Shown: positions 1 through 6,511 of the stretch, one piece after another | Layout of the letters: every line of letters begins with the position of its first letter | Position numbering within the stretch: the stretch's first letter is position 1 | DNA from: Elusimicrobiota bacterium | Lineage (GTDB): Bacteria > Elusimicrobiota > Elusimicrobia > UBA1565 > UBA9628 | NCBI GenBank assembly: GCA_028717865.1 | Contig: JAQUMZ010000073.1 | Span: forward strand, 1 to 9,760 | Reading direction: 5' to 3' | DNA length: 9,760 nucleotides | Made by a program: the position numbers and the translations under genes | Notes under the pieces: model-generated | Database searches by the model: none | Told to the model about the DNA's origin: nothing | Seen by the model: the letters and a program-made list of their open reading frames with translations, nothing else

Positions 1-565
1 GGTGCGCACGGACAGCCTGGGCAGCCCGACCGGAGAAGCCGTCGCATTCGACATTTTCATCCCCGTCATCCCGTCGCGCGACGGGCGGGACCGTTCCCGC
101 AACCTGGTCCTGGCGGCGGAATTGGCTACGGGACGAGGGGTTGGAGGCTTGGAGTATTCCGGACTGAATCTGGGCGTGCCGGGCGTAACCGCGGCGACGC
201 CCAACGCCGGCTCGGCCATCGACTCGGGCATAGCCGGGATAAACAGCGATGGCAACATCGAGCTTGTCCGCTACCGGGCCTTTCGCGGCCACGTCCAGTA
301 CACCATGCCCGGAGGGCGCTGGTCGCTGGCCTCGGGCTACGCCCAGGTGGAGGGCCGGAACCTCGACCGCTTCAGCGCGACGCCGGCCAAGGCGGCCGCA
401 ATCGCGCCCAAGATCCAATACGGCTTCGCCGCCGCGTTCTACGACCCGCAGCCCTGGCTGCGCCTGGCCGGCGAGCTCAGCCGGACCCGCGATACGTACA
501 ACGATCCGTCCAACCGCACGGCCGCCAACACGCGCGCCCAACTATCCGTGCTCTTCATCTTCTAG
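1..565 (+). CDS. Outer-membrane beta-barrel (porin-like) protein, C-terminal part
   Basis: The gene is cut by the left edge; the last 187 or so residues are visible and the reading frame is open from the first bases, so the true start lies outside. The visible part alternates short amphipathic stretches typical of outer-membrane strands (for example the 'RGHVQYTMPGGRWSLASGYAQV' region near residues 94-115) with Gly/Asn/Asp-rich loops. It ends in L-S-V-L-F-I-F, a terminal aromatic residue after alternating hydrophobics, which is the usual recognition signal for the barrel assembly (BAM) machinery. It probably forms a passive pore in the outer membrane. The stop lies 19 bases before a phosphate-transport pair, which suggests, but does not prove, that it admits phosphate. 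I cannot assign it to the OprO/OprP family from this fragment. Confidence is high for a barrel, low for substrate. Confidence 0.7.
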   Translation, partial: VRTDSLGSPTGEAVAFDIFIPVIPSRDGRDRSRNLVLAAELATGRGVGGLEYSGLNLGVPGVTAATPNAGSAIDSGIAGINSDGNIELVRYRAFRGHVQYTMPGGRWSLASGYAQVEGRNLDRFSATPAKAAAIAPKIQYGFAAAFYDPQPWLRLAGELSRTRDTYNDPSNRTAANTRAQLSVLFIF

Positions 566-569
566 CCGC

Positions 570-578
570 AAAGGAGGG
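570..578 (+). promoter_or_regulatory. Strong Shine-Dalgarno site for the DUF47 gene
   Basis: AAAGGAGGG lies six bases before the ATG at 585. It decides this start against the much longer open frame that runs in from 249, whose upstream part is only the out-of-frame shadow of the porin gene. Confidence 0.85.
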
Positions 579-584
579 AACCGT

Positions 585-1211
585 ATGGCATTCAGCTTGC
601 TGCCAAAGGAAGAAAGGTTTTTCGCGCTATTCGACGGCCTGGCGGCGCACGGCGTGGCGGCAGCCAAGACCTTCCACGAGTTGACCCGGCGCTGGAGCTG
701 CGATTCGCCGTTGTTGGAGCGGCTGCACGAAATCGAGCAGGAGGCCGACATCACGACCCACGAAGTCAAGGACAGGCTCGATCGCAGCTTCATAACGCCT
801 TACGACCGCGAGGACATCCACGCCCTGACCAGCAAGCTAGACGACGTGGTGGATATCATCCAGAGCGCCTCCAACCGCATGCGCCTTTATCGTCTCCCAT
901 CCTGCCGGCCCGAGATCGTCGCCTTGGCCGACATCCTTCACCAAGCCGCGCTGGCGGTGGCCCGTGCCGTGGCCTGCCTCTCCGACCCATCGCGCAAGCG
1001 CCGGCTGCTCGACCATTGCATAGAGATCAACCGCCTGGAGAACGAAGGCGACCAGGCGCTGGGCGCGGCGCTCGGCGCGGTCTTCGCCGACGTCCAGGAC
1101 CCCATAGCGGTGATCAAGTGGGAAAGAATATGCGAAACGCTCGAGACCGCCATAGACAAGTGCGAGGATGTCGCGCACGTCCTAGAATCCATCCTCGTCA
1201 AGAACGGATGA
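585..1211 (+). CDS. DUF47 family PhoU-like protein (Pit accessory protein)
   Basis: A 208-residue, all-helical cytoplasmic protein of the DUF47/PhoU-like family (PF01865), which is typically encoded next to PiT phosphate transporters and is thought to control them. Family marks are visible: E-Q-E-A-D followed by T-H-E (residues 51-60), then S-F-I-T-P-x-D-R-E-D-I with L-D-D-V-x-D, a mid-protein N-R-L-E-N-E-G-D and, near the end, I-K-W-E-R-I-C-E-x-L-E-x-A-I-D-K-C-E-D-V-A. In PhoU-like proteins such acidic E/D clusters bind metal ions. Length is normal for the family. The ATG at 585 follows a near-perfect Shine-Dalgarno site. Only three bases separate its TGA from the next ATG, so it is almost certainly co-translated with the transporter. 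The family assignment is secure; the regulatory role is inferred from the family. Confidence 0.93.
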   Translation: MAFSLLPKEERFFALFDGLAAHGVAAAKTFHELTRRWSCDSPLLERLHEIEQEADITTHEVKDRLDRSFITPYDREDIHALTSKLDDVVDIIQSASNRMRLYRLPSCRPEIVALADILHQAALAVARAVACLSDPSRKRRLLDHCIEINRLENEGDQALGAALGAVFADVQDPIAVIKWERICETLETAIDKCEDVAHVLESILVKNG

Positions 1212-1214
1212 GTC

Positions 1215-2204
1215 ATGGAAACATCGCTGATTCTGCTCATCGCGCTGGCGCTGATCTTCGACTTCATCAACGGCTTCCACGACTCGGCCAATTCCATCGC
1301 CACCGTGGTTTCCACGCGCGTCCTCTCGCCCCGCCAAGCCGTGCTGTGGGCCGCCTTCTTCAACTTCGTCGCCTTCCTGCTCTTCAAGCTGCATGTCGCC
1401 AATACCATAGGAAAAGGAATAATCGATCCCCGCATCGTCGATACCAGGGTCATCGCGGCCACGCTGCTGGGAGCCTGCTCCTGGGACCTGCTGACGTGGT
1501 ATTGGGGCCTGCCCACCAGCTCCTCGCACGCGCTGATCGGGGGCTTCATGGGCGCCGCGCTCGTGAAGGTCGGAAGCTCGGCCTTGATGTGGGCGGGCAT
1601 CACCAAGACCGTGGTTTTCATGATCCTGGCGCCGTTTCTTGGCCTGCTGATGGGGTCCGCCTTTGGAATCGCGGTGGCCTGGTCGTTCCGGCGGGCGACT
1701 CCGCACAAGGTCGACACCCTATTCCGCCGGGGACAACTGCTCTCCGCCGCCCTCTACAGCCTGGGCCACGGCGGCAACGACGCCCAGAAGACGATGGGCA
1801 TAATCGCCCTACTGCTATTTTCTTCGGGCCACTTGGGGCCGAACTTCTACGTGCCGACCTGGGTGGTTCTCTCCTGCCACGCCGCCATGGGCCTGGGCAC
1901 CCTCTTCGGCGGCTGGCGCATCGTCAAGACCATGGGCCAGCGGGTGGCCAAGCTGCGTCCCGTGGACGGCTTTTGCGCCGAGACCGGAGGCGCCCTGACC
2001 CTCTACCTCGCCTCGGCCCTCGGCGTGCCGATCAGCACCACCCACACGATCACGGGCGCCATCATGGGCGTGGGCGCCTTGAAGCGGCTCAGCGCCGTGC
2101 GCTGGGGCGTCGGGGGAGACATCGTGGCCGCCTGGCTCCTGACGATCCCCGCCTGCGCCCTCATCGCGAGCCTGTCTTACTGGCTCCTGGGATTGCCGCG
2201 CTAG
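1215..2204 (+). CDS. pit: PiT family inorganic phosphate transporter
   Basis: A 329-residue inner-membrane permease of the PiT family (PF01384), which imports phosphate, usually as a metal-phosphate complex with H+ or Na+. It has about ten hydrophobic segments and both PiT repeats. The first has I-N-G-F-H-D-S-A-N-S (residues 18-27) and T-S-S-S-H-A-L-I-G-G; the second has L-G-H-G-G-N-D-A-Q-K-T-M-G (183-195) and P-I-S-T-T-H-T-I-T-G-A-I-M-G. D23 and D189 match the conserved aspartates of the two signature motifs. Length fits the compact bacterial form without the large central loop of E. coli PitA. There is no good Shine-Dalgarno site before the ATG, so translation is probably coupled to the DUF47 gene three bases upstream. 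No terminator is visible after the stop. The family is certain; the coupling ion is not determined. Confidence 0.96.
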   Translation: METSLILLIALALIFDFINGFHDSANSIATVVSTRVLSPRQAVLWAAFFNFVAFLLFKLHVANTIGKGIIDPRIVDTRVIAATLLGACSWDLLTWYWGLPTSSSHALIGGFMGAALVKVGSSALMWAGITKTVVFMILAPFLGLLMGSAFGIAVAWSFRRATPHKVDTLFRRGQLLSAALYSLGHGGNDAQKTMGIIALLLFSSGHLGPNFYVPTWVVLSCHAAMGLGTLFGGWRIVKTMGQRVAKLRPVDGFCAETGGALTLYLASALGVPISTTHTITGAIMGVGALKRLSAVRWGVGGDIVAAWLLTIPACALIASLSYWLLGLPR

Positions 2205-2269
2205 CCCCTCCGGCCGCAATCGCCCGCGTCTTGACGAGTCTTTGGAGCGATGTTACACTTAGTCCCGGA
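2205..2269 (+). promoter_or_regulatory. Extended -10 promoter for the SirB1 cassette
   Basis: This 65-base gap has TTGACG at 2231-2236, exactly 17 bases, then TACACT at 2254-2259, preceded by TGT (an extended -10 TGn). This matches the sigma-70 consensus well (5 of 6 and 4 of 6). The expected transcription start, about 6-7 bases after the -10, falls at 2265-2267, only three to five bases before the ATG at 2270. No Shine-Dalgarno sequence is present, so the mRNA is predicted to be leaderless or nearly so. An in-frame TTG at 2231 could extend the protein but would lie inside the -35 box. No transcription terminator for the phosphate operon is visible here. Confidence 0.55.
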
Positions 2270-3133
2270 ATGGCGGCGAAAAAATTGACCGAGCCGGAGC
2301 TGCGCGGCCTCGCCTCGCTCATCGACGAGGAGGACCGGGCCAGCCTCGAGCTCATCGAGGGCCGCGTAATGGAGGCCGGTCCCGCGATCCTGCCCTTCCT
2401 CGACGAGCTGCGCGCCAAGGCGGATCCCGTCCTCAGGGAGCGGGCCGAGGCCCTGGCCCGGCGGGTGCGCTTCGCGGACCTGCGCGCCTCCTTCGCGACC
2501 CTGACGGTCCGCGGCGAGGCCGACTTGGAGCGCGGCGCCTGGCTCATCGCCCGCTTCGGCTATCCCGATTTGAACTCGTCGTCCCATGCCGCCTGGCTCA
2601 ACGAGCTGGCCGGAAGGATCAAGGCCGGGCTGGCGCCCGGAGCGGACACGCCGGCGGTCTTCGCGCGCCTCAACAGCCAGCTATTCGACGCCCTGGGCTT
2701 TTGCGGCAACGAGAAGCGCTATTACGACCCGGACAACTCCTATCTCAACCGGGTCATCGAGACCCGGCGCGGCATTCCGGTCAGCCTATCGGTGCTCTAC
2801 ATCCTGCTGGCCCGGCGCCTGGATTTGCCCGTGTTCGGCGTGGCGACCCCCGGGCATTTCCTGGTCGGCCTGCGCCTGGGCCAGACCGTTAATTTCCTCG
2901 ACCCCTACAGCCGGGGGCGGATGATGAACCTGGCCGAGGTCCAGCGCATGCTCAGCCGCAACGGCTACGCCTTCCGGTCCGAATTCGTCGCCCCCGCGCC
3001 CGCGCGCGACATCCTCGCGCGCATGATGCGCAACCTGGTCTCCATATACCAGAAGGCCGGCCAGGCCGAGCGCACGGAGATGCTCTCCGGCCTCGTCGAC
3101 ATCCTGCTCAAGGGCAAGCCGGCGCCGGCTTGA
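2270..3133 (+). CDS. SirB1 family transglutaminase-fold protein
   Basis: A 287-residue protein with a helical N-terminal half (residues 1-130, rich in Glu/Arg/Leu) and a C-terminal SirB1/Transglut_core2 domain (PF13369). The family signature is clear: Y-D-P-D-N-S-Y-L-N-x-V-I-E, then R-R-G-I-P-V-S-L-S-V-L-Y (166-177), then P-G-H-F-L-V (194-199), then F-L-D-P-Y (209-213). H196 and D211 match the His and Asp of the transglutaminase triad. The place of the catalytic Cys is in the S-L-S segment (S172/S174), which is usual in this family, so an enzyme activity cannot be assumed. There is no signal peptide, so it is probably cytoplasmic. The molecular role of the family is not established. The ATG at 2270 is chosen from the promoter geometry and from where family similarity could begin. 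Its stop overlaps the next gene's TTG start by four bases. Confidence 0.88.
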   Translation: MAAKKLTEPELRGLASLIDEEDRASLELIEGRVMEAGPAILPFLDELRAKADPVLRERAEALARRVRFADLRASFATLTVRGEADLERGAWLIARFGYPDLNSSSHAAWLNELAGRIKAGLAPGADTPAVFARLNSQLFDALGFCGNEKRYYDPDNSYLNRVIETRRGIPVSLSVLYILLARRLDLPVFGVATPGHFLVGLRLGQTVNFLDPYSRGRMMNLAEVQRMLSRNGYAFRSEFVAPAPARDILARMMRNLVSIYQKAGQAERTEMLSGLVDILLKGKPAPA

Positions 3134-4191
3134 AAAACATCCTCCCCGCAGCCTGGCGCCGCCCGGCCGCCGCCGCGGCCCTGGCGGCGCTGCTCGGCGC
3201 GCCCGCCCGCGCCGCCCGGCCGCTGACCCCGCAGGCGCCCGAGTTCCCGCCGCAAACGACGTGGATCAACGCCAAGCCGCTGACCCTGGCCCGCCTGCGC
3301 GGCCGCCGGGTGGTCCTCGCCGCGTTCCTTAATTCCGCCAACATCAACTCGATCCGCGCGCTGCGCGCGCTCTCGGCCTGGCACGAACGCTACCAGTTCG
3401 AGGGCCTGCTGGTCCTGGGCGTCCACACCCCCGAATACGACTGGCAGAAGGACCCGTTGTCGGTCCGGGCGGCGGTCAAGCGGCTGGGCGTGCGCTTCCC
3501 CGTCATGCTCGACAACGACCGGACCTGCTGGAAGGGGTTCAACAACGAGGGCTGGCCCGCCTTTTACTTGATCGACCGCAAGGGCCGGGTGATCTTCGAC
3601 CGGCTCGGAGAAGGCGGCTACGCGGAATTCGAATCCGAGATCCGGACCGCCCTGGCCGATCTCGGCTACCGGCCGCCGGCGGCCGAGGCGGTCAAGGACC
3701 CTCCCGCCGCCGAATGCGGGGAGATGACCGCTACCGTCGGCCTCGGCCTGCGCCGCGACCGCACGATCAACCTGGAGCAGGCGCCCCCCTCCCGCCTGCT
3801 GCTCTCGGTGCGCGACGGCGAGACCGCGACCGCCGGCGCCTGGGACGGCGAACCGTATTCCCTCCGGCTCGCCCGGGACAACCCCGATTCGTCGGCTTTC
3901 CTGCGCCTGATCTATCGCGGCGCGCAGGCCTTCGCCGTGCTGGCCCCGCCGCCGGGCAAGGCCGCCTTTTACGTGCGCCAGGACGACATGTGGCTTCATC
4001 CCGGCAACGGCGGCGGCGACGTGCGATTCGACGACGACGGCCGCAGCTTCGTGTCCGCGGACGGGCCCCGCCTCTACCAGCTCGTCCGCAACTCCAGCGA
4101 CGCCATGCACGAGCTGGTCCTCATCCCGAAACGGAAGGGCTCCGCGGTCTACGAGTTCTCGTTCGCGGACCGCTGCCTGAAGAACCGATGA
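3130..4191 (+). CDS. Exported thioredoxin-fold protein with DipZ-like C-terminal domain, active-site cysteines lost
   Basis: A 353-residue protein starting at a TTG that overlaps the previous stop (TTGA). Residues 1-28 form a signal peptide: K, then R-R, then an Ala/Leu core, ending A-P-A-R-A. Residues 38-185 match the redoxin/thioredoxin domain of DipZ/TlpA-type proteins: T-W-I-N-x-x-P-L-T-L-A-x-L-R-G, A-W-H-E-x-Y, G-V-H-T-P-E, V-K-R-L-G-V, L-D-N-D, W-P-A-F-Y-L-I-D-R-x-G with the cis-proline P143, and G-E-G-G-Y-A. Where the family has C-I-N-C, this protein has N71-I-N-S74, so both redox cysteines are gone. Residues about 200-350 resemble the beta-rich, carbohydrate-binding-module-like C-terminal domain of mycobacterial DipZ (W-x-G motif, G-x-x-V-R-x-D, R-L-Y-x-L-V, H-E-L, then Y-E-F-S-F-x-D-x-C). 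The CcdA membrane domain of DipZ is absent. Other cysteines are C133, C196 and C349. It likely acts in the periplasm as a binding rather than redox protein (inference). Confidence 0.85.
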   Translation: MKNILPAAWRRPAAAAALAALLGAPARAARPLTPQAPEFPPQTTWINAKPLTLARLRGRRVVLAAFLNSANINSIRALRALSAWHERYQFEGLLVLGVHTPEYDWQKDPLSVRAAVKRLGVRFPVMLDNDRTCWKGFNNEGWPAFYLIDRKGRVIFDRLGEGGYAEFESEIRTALADLGYRPPAAEAVKDPPAAECGEMTATVGLGLRRDRTINLEQAPPSRLLLSVRDGETATAGAWDGEPYSLRLARDNPDSSAFLRLIYRGAQAFAVLAPPPGKAAFYVRQDDMWLHPGNGGGDVRFDDDGRSFVSADGPRLYQLVRNSSDAMHELVLIPKRKGSAVYEFSFADRCLKNR

Positions 4192-5273
4192 AGGCGGCGG
4201 CGTCCCGGATCGCCGCCGTGGACTTCCGGCCCCTGGACCTGCCCATGCGCGAACCCTTCCCCATCGCGGGCGGCAGCCAGGACCGGGTGCGCAACGTCCT
4301 GGCGCGCGTGCGGCTGGCCGGCGGCGCGGCCGGTTTCGGAGAGGGCGCGCCCATGCCCGCCTACAACGGGGAAACCCAGGCGGAAGCCCTGGCCGCGCTG
4401 CGGGCCTGGCGGCCGCGCCTGCTGGGAAGCGACGCCGCCCGCTGGCGCCGCGTCCTGGAGGACCTGGAACGGCTCCAGCCCCGCTCGGGAGCCGCCGCCG
4501 CCGCCCTGGGCATGGCCGTGCTCGACGCCTGGACCCGCCACGCCGGCATCCCGCTGCGCGTCCTGTTCGGAGGCGCCCAAGACCGCGTCGGCACCGACGT
4601 CACCATCCCCCTGGTGCCGCCCGAGCGGGCGCGGCAAGCCGCCCGGCGCATCGCGCGAATGGGCGTGCGCACGATCAAGATCAAGGTCGGCCGCGACCTG
4701 GATCAAGACGAGGCGCGCGTGCGCGCGGCGGCGGGGGCCGCCGCCGGCTTGCGCCTCATGCTCGACGCCAACCAGGGCTACGAGCCGGAGCAGTCGCTGC
4801 GGCTGCTCCGGCGCCTGCGCCGCGCCGGGGTGGTCCCGGCGCTCTTCGAGCAGCCCGCCCGCGCGCGGGACCTCGCGGGCCTGGCCCGCGTGGCCCGGCT
4901 GGGCGGCGTGCCGGTCGCCGCCGACGAATCCGCGGACGGCCGCGCGGCGGTCCTGCGCCTGGCCCAGACGCGCGCCGTCCAGGTGGTCAACATCAAATTG
5001 ACCAAGTACGGCATCCTGGAGGCCTGGGATATAGCGGCCATCGCCCGCGGCGCGGGGCTGGGGCTCATGATCGGCGGCAACGTGGAGTCGTCTCTGGCCA
5101 TGGCGGCCGCCGCCCATTTCGCGGCCGGCCTGGGCGGCTTCGCTTTCGTGGATCTCGACACCCCGCTGTGGTTATCCCGCGATCCCATGCGCGGAACGCT
5201 CCTGGGCCGCGGCGGGATATACCGGCTGGACTCGGTGCGCTCCGGGATAGGCGTGCGGCCCAGGGTTTTCTAG
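4188..5273 (+). CDS. Dipeptide epimerase, enolase superfamily (L-Ala-D/L-Glu epimerase type)
   Basis: A 361-residue, cytoplasmic enolase-superfamily enzyme with the N-terminal capping domain (1-125) and a TIM-barrel domain. Catalytic lysines sit in K-I-K-V-G (K164, K166) and N-I-K-L-T-K (K270). The magnesium ligands are D193 (L-D-A-N-Q), E221 (F-E-Q-P) and D246 (A-D-E-S). The D-L-D motif (D322, D324) near the C-terminus marks the dipeptide epimerase subgroup, where it holds the substrate's amino group; these positions and the lysines are close to those of B. subtilis YkfB. Such enzymes epimerise dipeptides from murein turnover, typically L-Ala-D-Glu to L-Ala-L-Glu; other dipeptide specificities exist, so the substrate is uncertain. 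The start codon overlaps the preceding stop (ATGA), which indicates translational coupling. The TAG stop shares a CTAG palindrome with the convergent gene. Family confidence is high. Confidence 0.93.
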   Translation: MKAAASRIAAVDFRPLDLPMREPFPIAGGSQDRVRNVLARVRLAGGAAGFGEGAPMPAYNGETQAEALAALRAWRPRLLGSDAARWRRVLEDLERLQPRSGAAAAALGMAVLDAWTRHAGIPLRVLFGGAQDRVGTDVTIPLVPPERARQAARRIARMGVRTIKIKVGRDLDQDEARVRAAAGAAAGLRLMLDANQGYEPEQSLRLLRRLRRAGVVPALFEQPARARDLAGLARVARLGGVPVAADESADGRAAVLRLAQTRAVQVVNIKLTKYGILEAWDIAAIARGAGLGLMIGGNVESSLAMAAAAHFAAGLGGFAFVDLDTPLWLSRDPMRGTLLGRGGIYRLDSVRSGIGVRPRVF

Positions 5274-5560
5274 AGCCGGCCCAGCGCGAACGCGAAGGCA
5301 AGCAGGGCCAGCACCGCCGCGGCGCAGGCGAAGAGCCGCCAATGCCGGCCCCGGGCGAAGACCGCGGCGAGAGACAGCGCGCGGGCGAACGGCGTGGCCA
5401 GCAGCAGCGCCACCCCCAGCAGGGCGAGGCCGGAACCGTCGCGGCCGGCCGCGTCCAGCGCCACCCCCGCCGCCATCACGGCCGCGCTGGCGCGCAGGCC
5501 CCAGCGCAGCGCGAGGCCCGCCGCCCGGTTCTCCCCGAAGCGATCGCGCTCAGCCGGCAA
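5270..5560 (-). CDS. DUF1634 small membrane protein
   Basis: A 96-residue protein with three hydrophobic segments at about residues 17-36, 42-64 and 72-93. It matches the DUF1634 pattern (PF07843): L-R-W-G-L-R-x-S-A near the start, A-L-L-G-V-A-L-L-L-A-T-P-x-A-R in the middle and a final hydrophobic helix. DUF1634 proteins are commonly encoded beside TauE/SafE permeases, as here, and are presumed partners in the inner membrane; no biochemical role is known to me. The start is a TTG inside the end of the permease gene (11-base overlap) with GGAGG about four bases upstream, so the two are translationally coupled. Its TAG stop lies on the same CTAG as the stop of the convergent epimerase gene. 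A start further downstream is possible but would cut the conserved N-terminus. Confidence 0.8.
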   Translation of the reverse strand: MPAERDRFGENRAAGLALRWGLRASAAVMAAGVALDAAGRDGSGLALLGVALLLATPFARALSLAAVFARGRHWRLFACAAAVLALLAFAFALGRL

Positions 5561-6374
5561 GCAGCCTCCGCAGCAGGGCCGCGGCGATGACGACCGTGAC
5601 CACGGCGAAAACCCGCCGCAGCGCGGCCTCTCTCAAGCGCCGCACCAGCCAAACGCCGGCCGGCGAGCCGGCCAGCACGCCCAAGGACATCGCGGCCGCC
5701 GCGAGCGCGGGGACGTACCCGGCCTGGAAATAAACCGCCGCGCTGGCGGCGGCGGTGACGCCGATCATGAAATTGCTCGTGGCCACCGCCGCCTTCATGG
5801 GCACCCCGCAGAACATATGCAGGGCCGGCACCTTGACGATCCCGCCTCCCACTCCCAGCAAGGCCGACATCAGGCCCGCGCCGAAGGAGGCGCCCAGGGC
5901 CGCCGGCACCCGGCGCACGGAATAGCGGACGATCCCGCCCGCGGCGCCGTCGTGGTATTCACCGTCCAGCAGCCCGCCGCCGCCGGCCGGCGGCTCGGCG
6001 CAATTGCCGCGCGGGCGCCGCCAGAGTCCCGCCCCGACGGCGAGCAGAAGCCCCGCGAAAAGACCGAGCAGGACCGTCTCGGAGAGCTGATGGGCCAGCA
6101 GGGCCCCGCAGATCGCGCCCAGGACCGTGGCCGGCTCCAGGATCATGCCCAGCCGCACGTTGGCCAGCCCGGTCGCGGCGTTGCGGCCGCCCCCGGCGCT
6201 CGAGGTGGCGATGACGGCGACCAACCCGGTCGCCACGGCCGCGTGGGCCGGCACGTTGAAAACCAGGACCAGGGCCGGAACGATGAATATCCCGCCGCCC
6301 AGCCCCAGCAGATTGCCCACCAGACCGGCGGCCGCCCCGGTCGCCAACAACCCGGCCAAGCGCAATAAGGTCAT
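5550..6374 (-). CDS. TauE/SafE family membrane permease (sulfite exporter TauE-like)
   Basis: A 274-residue inner-membrane protein of the TauE/SafE family (PF01925), whose members move sulfur-containing anions such as sulfite or sulfoacetate; many have no tested substrate. It shows the inverted repeat typical of the family: G-N-L-L-G-L-G-G-G-I-F-I-V-P-A-L near residues 20-35 with V-A-T-G-L-V, and L-L-G-V-G-G-G-I-V-K-V-P-A-L in the second half, followed by A-V-A-T-S-N-F-M-I-G. About eight membrane segments are split by a hydrophilic loop at residues 120-155 (R-R-P-R-G-N-C through R-Y-S-V-R-R). The length is usual. The ATG at 6374 has only a weak GGCGGGA upstream. It runs divergently from the DsbA-like gene and is followed by a coupled DUF1634 gene. 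Substrate is not predictable from sequence. Confidence 0.92.
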   Translation of the reverse strand: MTLLRLAGLLATGAAAGLVGNLLGLGGGIFIVPALVLVFNVPAHAAVATGLVAVIATSSAGGGRNAATGLANVRLGMILEPATVLGAICGALLAHQLSETVLLGLFAGLLLAVGAGLWRRPRGNCAEPPAGGGGLLDGEYHDGAAGGIVRYSVRRVPAALGASFGAGLMSALLGVGGGIVKVPALHMFCGVPMKAAVATSNFMIGVTAAASAAVYFQAGYVPALAAAAMSLGVLAGSPAGVWLVRRLREAALRRVFAVVTVVIAAALLRRLLAG

Positions 6375-6449
6375 TCCCGCCGCTCATCATATCAAACCCG
6401 GTGTCAGGCTTTCCCGAAATTTCCCTCCCGGCTCCCGGCGCGCGAAAAT

Positions 6450-6478
6450 ATGAGAATTCCGTTAAAAAATGATATCTT
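6450..6478 (+). promoter_or_regulatory. Candidate promoter for the DsbA-like gene
   Basis: In the AT-rich part of the 149-base divergent gap, ATGAGA at 6450-6455 and TATCTT at 6473-6478 are 17 bases apart, each matching four of six sigma-70 consensus positions. Transcription would start near 6485. The match is modest; its support comes mainly from the local AT-richness in otherwise GC-rich DNA. I could not pick out a convincing promoter for the leftward TauE gene in the same gap. Confidence 0.35.
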
Positions 6479-6491
6479 TCTTAAGTAAGAA
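6478..6491. repeat. 14-nt perfect inverted repeat, possible operator
   Basis: TTCTTA-AG-TAAGAA is a perfect 6/2/6 palindrome at the edge of the candidate -10 box and over the expected transcription start of the DsbA-like gene, in the divergent gap shared with TauE. Such a site is well placed to bind a dimeric regulator, but no regulator gene lies nearby and chance in AT-rich DNA cannot be ruled out. Confidence 0.35.
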
Positions 6492-6511
6492 CGGCTTCCG
6501 AGTCCGTTTTT
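6487..6511 (+). promoter_or_regulatory. 5' leader hairpin with U tract abutting the Shine-Dalgarno site
   Basis: AAGAACGG (6487-6494) can pair with CCGTTTTT (6504-6511) around a nine-base loop, with one G-U pair; the four-base core is ACGG/CCGT. The T run is followed directly by the AAGGAG Shine-Dalgarno site at 6512-6517. It resembles a weak intrinsic terminator or a 5' stabilising hairpin. It lies upstream of its gene, so if functional it would be a leader element. Confidence 0.35.

Noticed and set aside
249..584. Long upstream extension of the DUF47 frame
   Set aside because: It is the shifted reading of the porin gene; the strong Shine-Dalgarno site at 570-578 and the family N-terminus fix the start at 585.
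1016..2269. Open frame running into the SirB1 gene from far upstream
   Set aside because: It is rich in Arg/Gly/Pro/His, lacks any domain, and shadows the well-supported DUF47 and PiT genes.
2250..2288. ATG at 2250 as an upstream short ORF before SirB1
   Set aside because: It overlaps the -10 box and would not be on the transcript; it is out of frame and stops within 13 codons.
2965..4110. 381-residue antisense open frame
   Set aside because: It lies opposite the DipZ-like gene, which has clear motifs; composition is that of a GC-driven shadow (Ala/Gly/Arg/Val) and no start site is visible.
4149..5117. 322-residue antisense open frame
   Set aside because: It is the shadow of the epimerase, whose catalytic residues are all in the + frame.
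5394..6368. 324-residue + strand open frame over the TauE gene
   Set aside because: It is very rich in Arg/Gly/Gln/Pro with no membrane segments, while the - strand gives a complete TauE/SafE protein.
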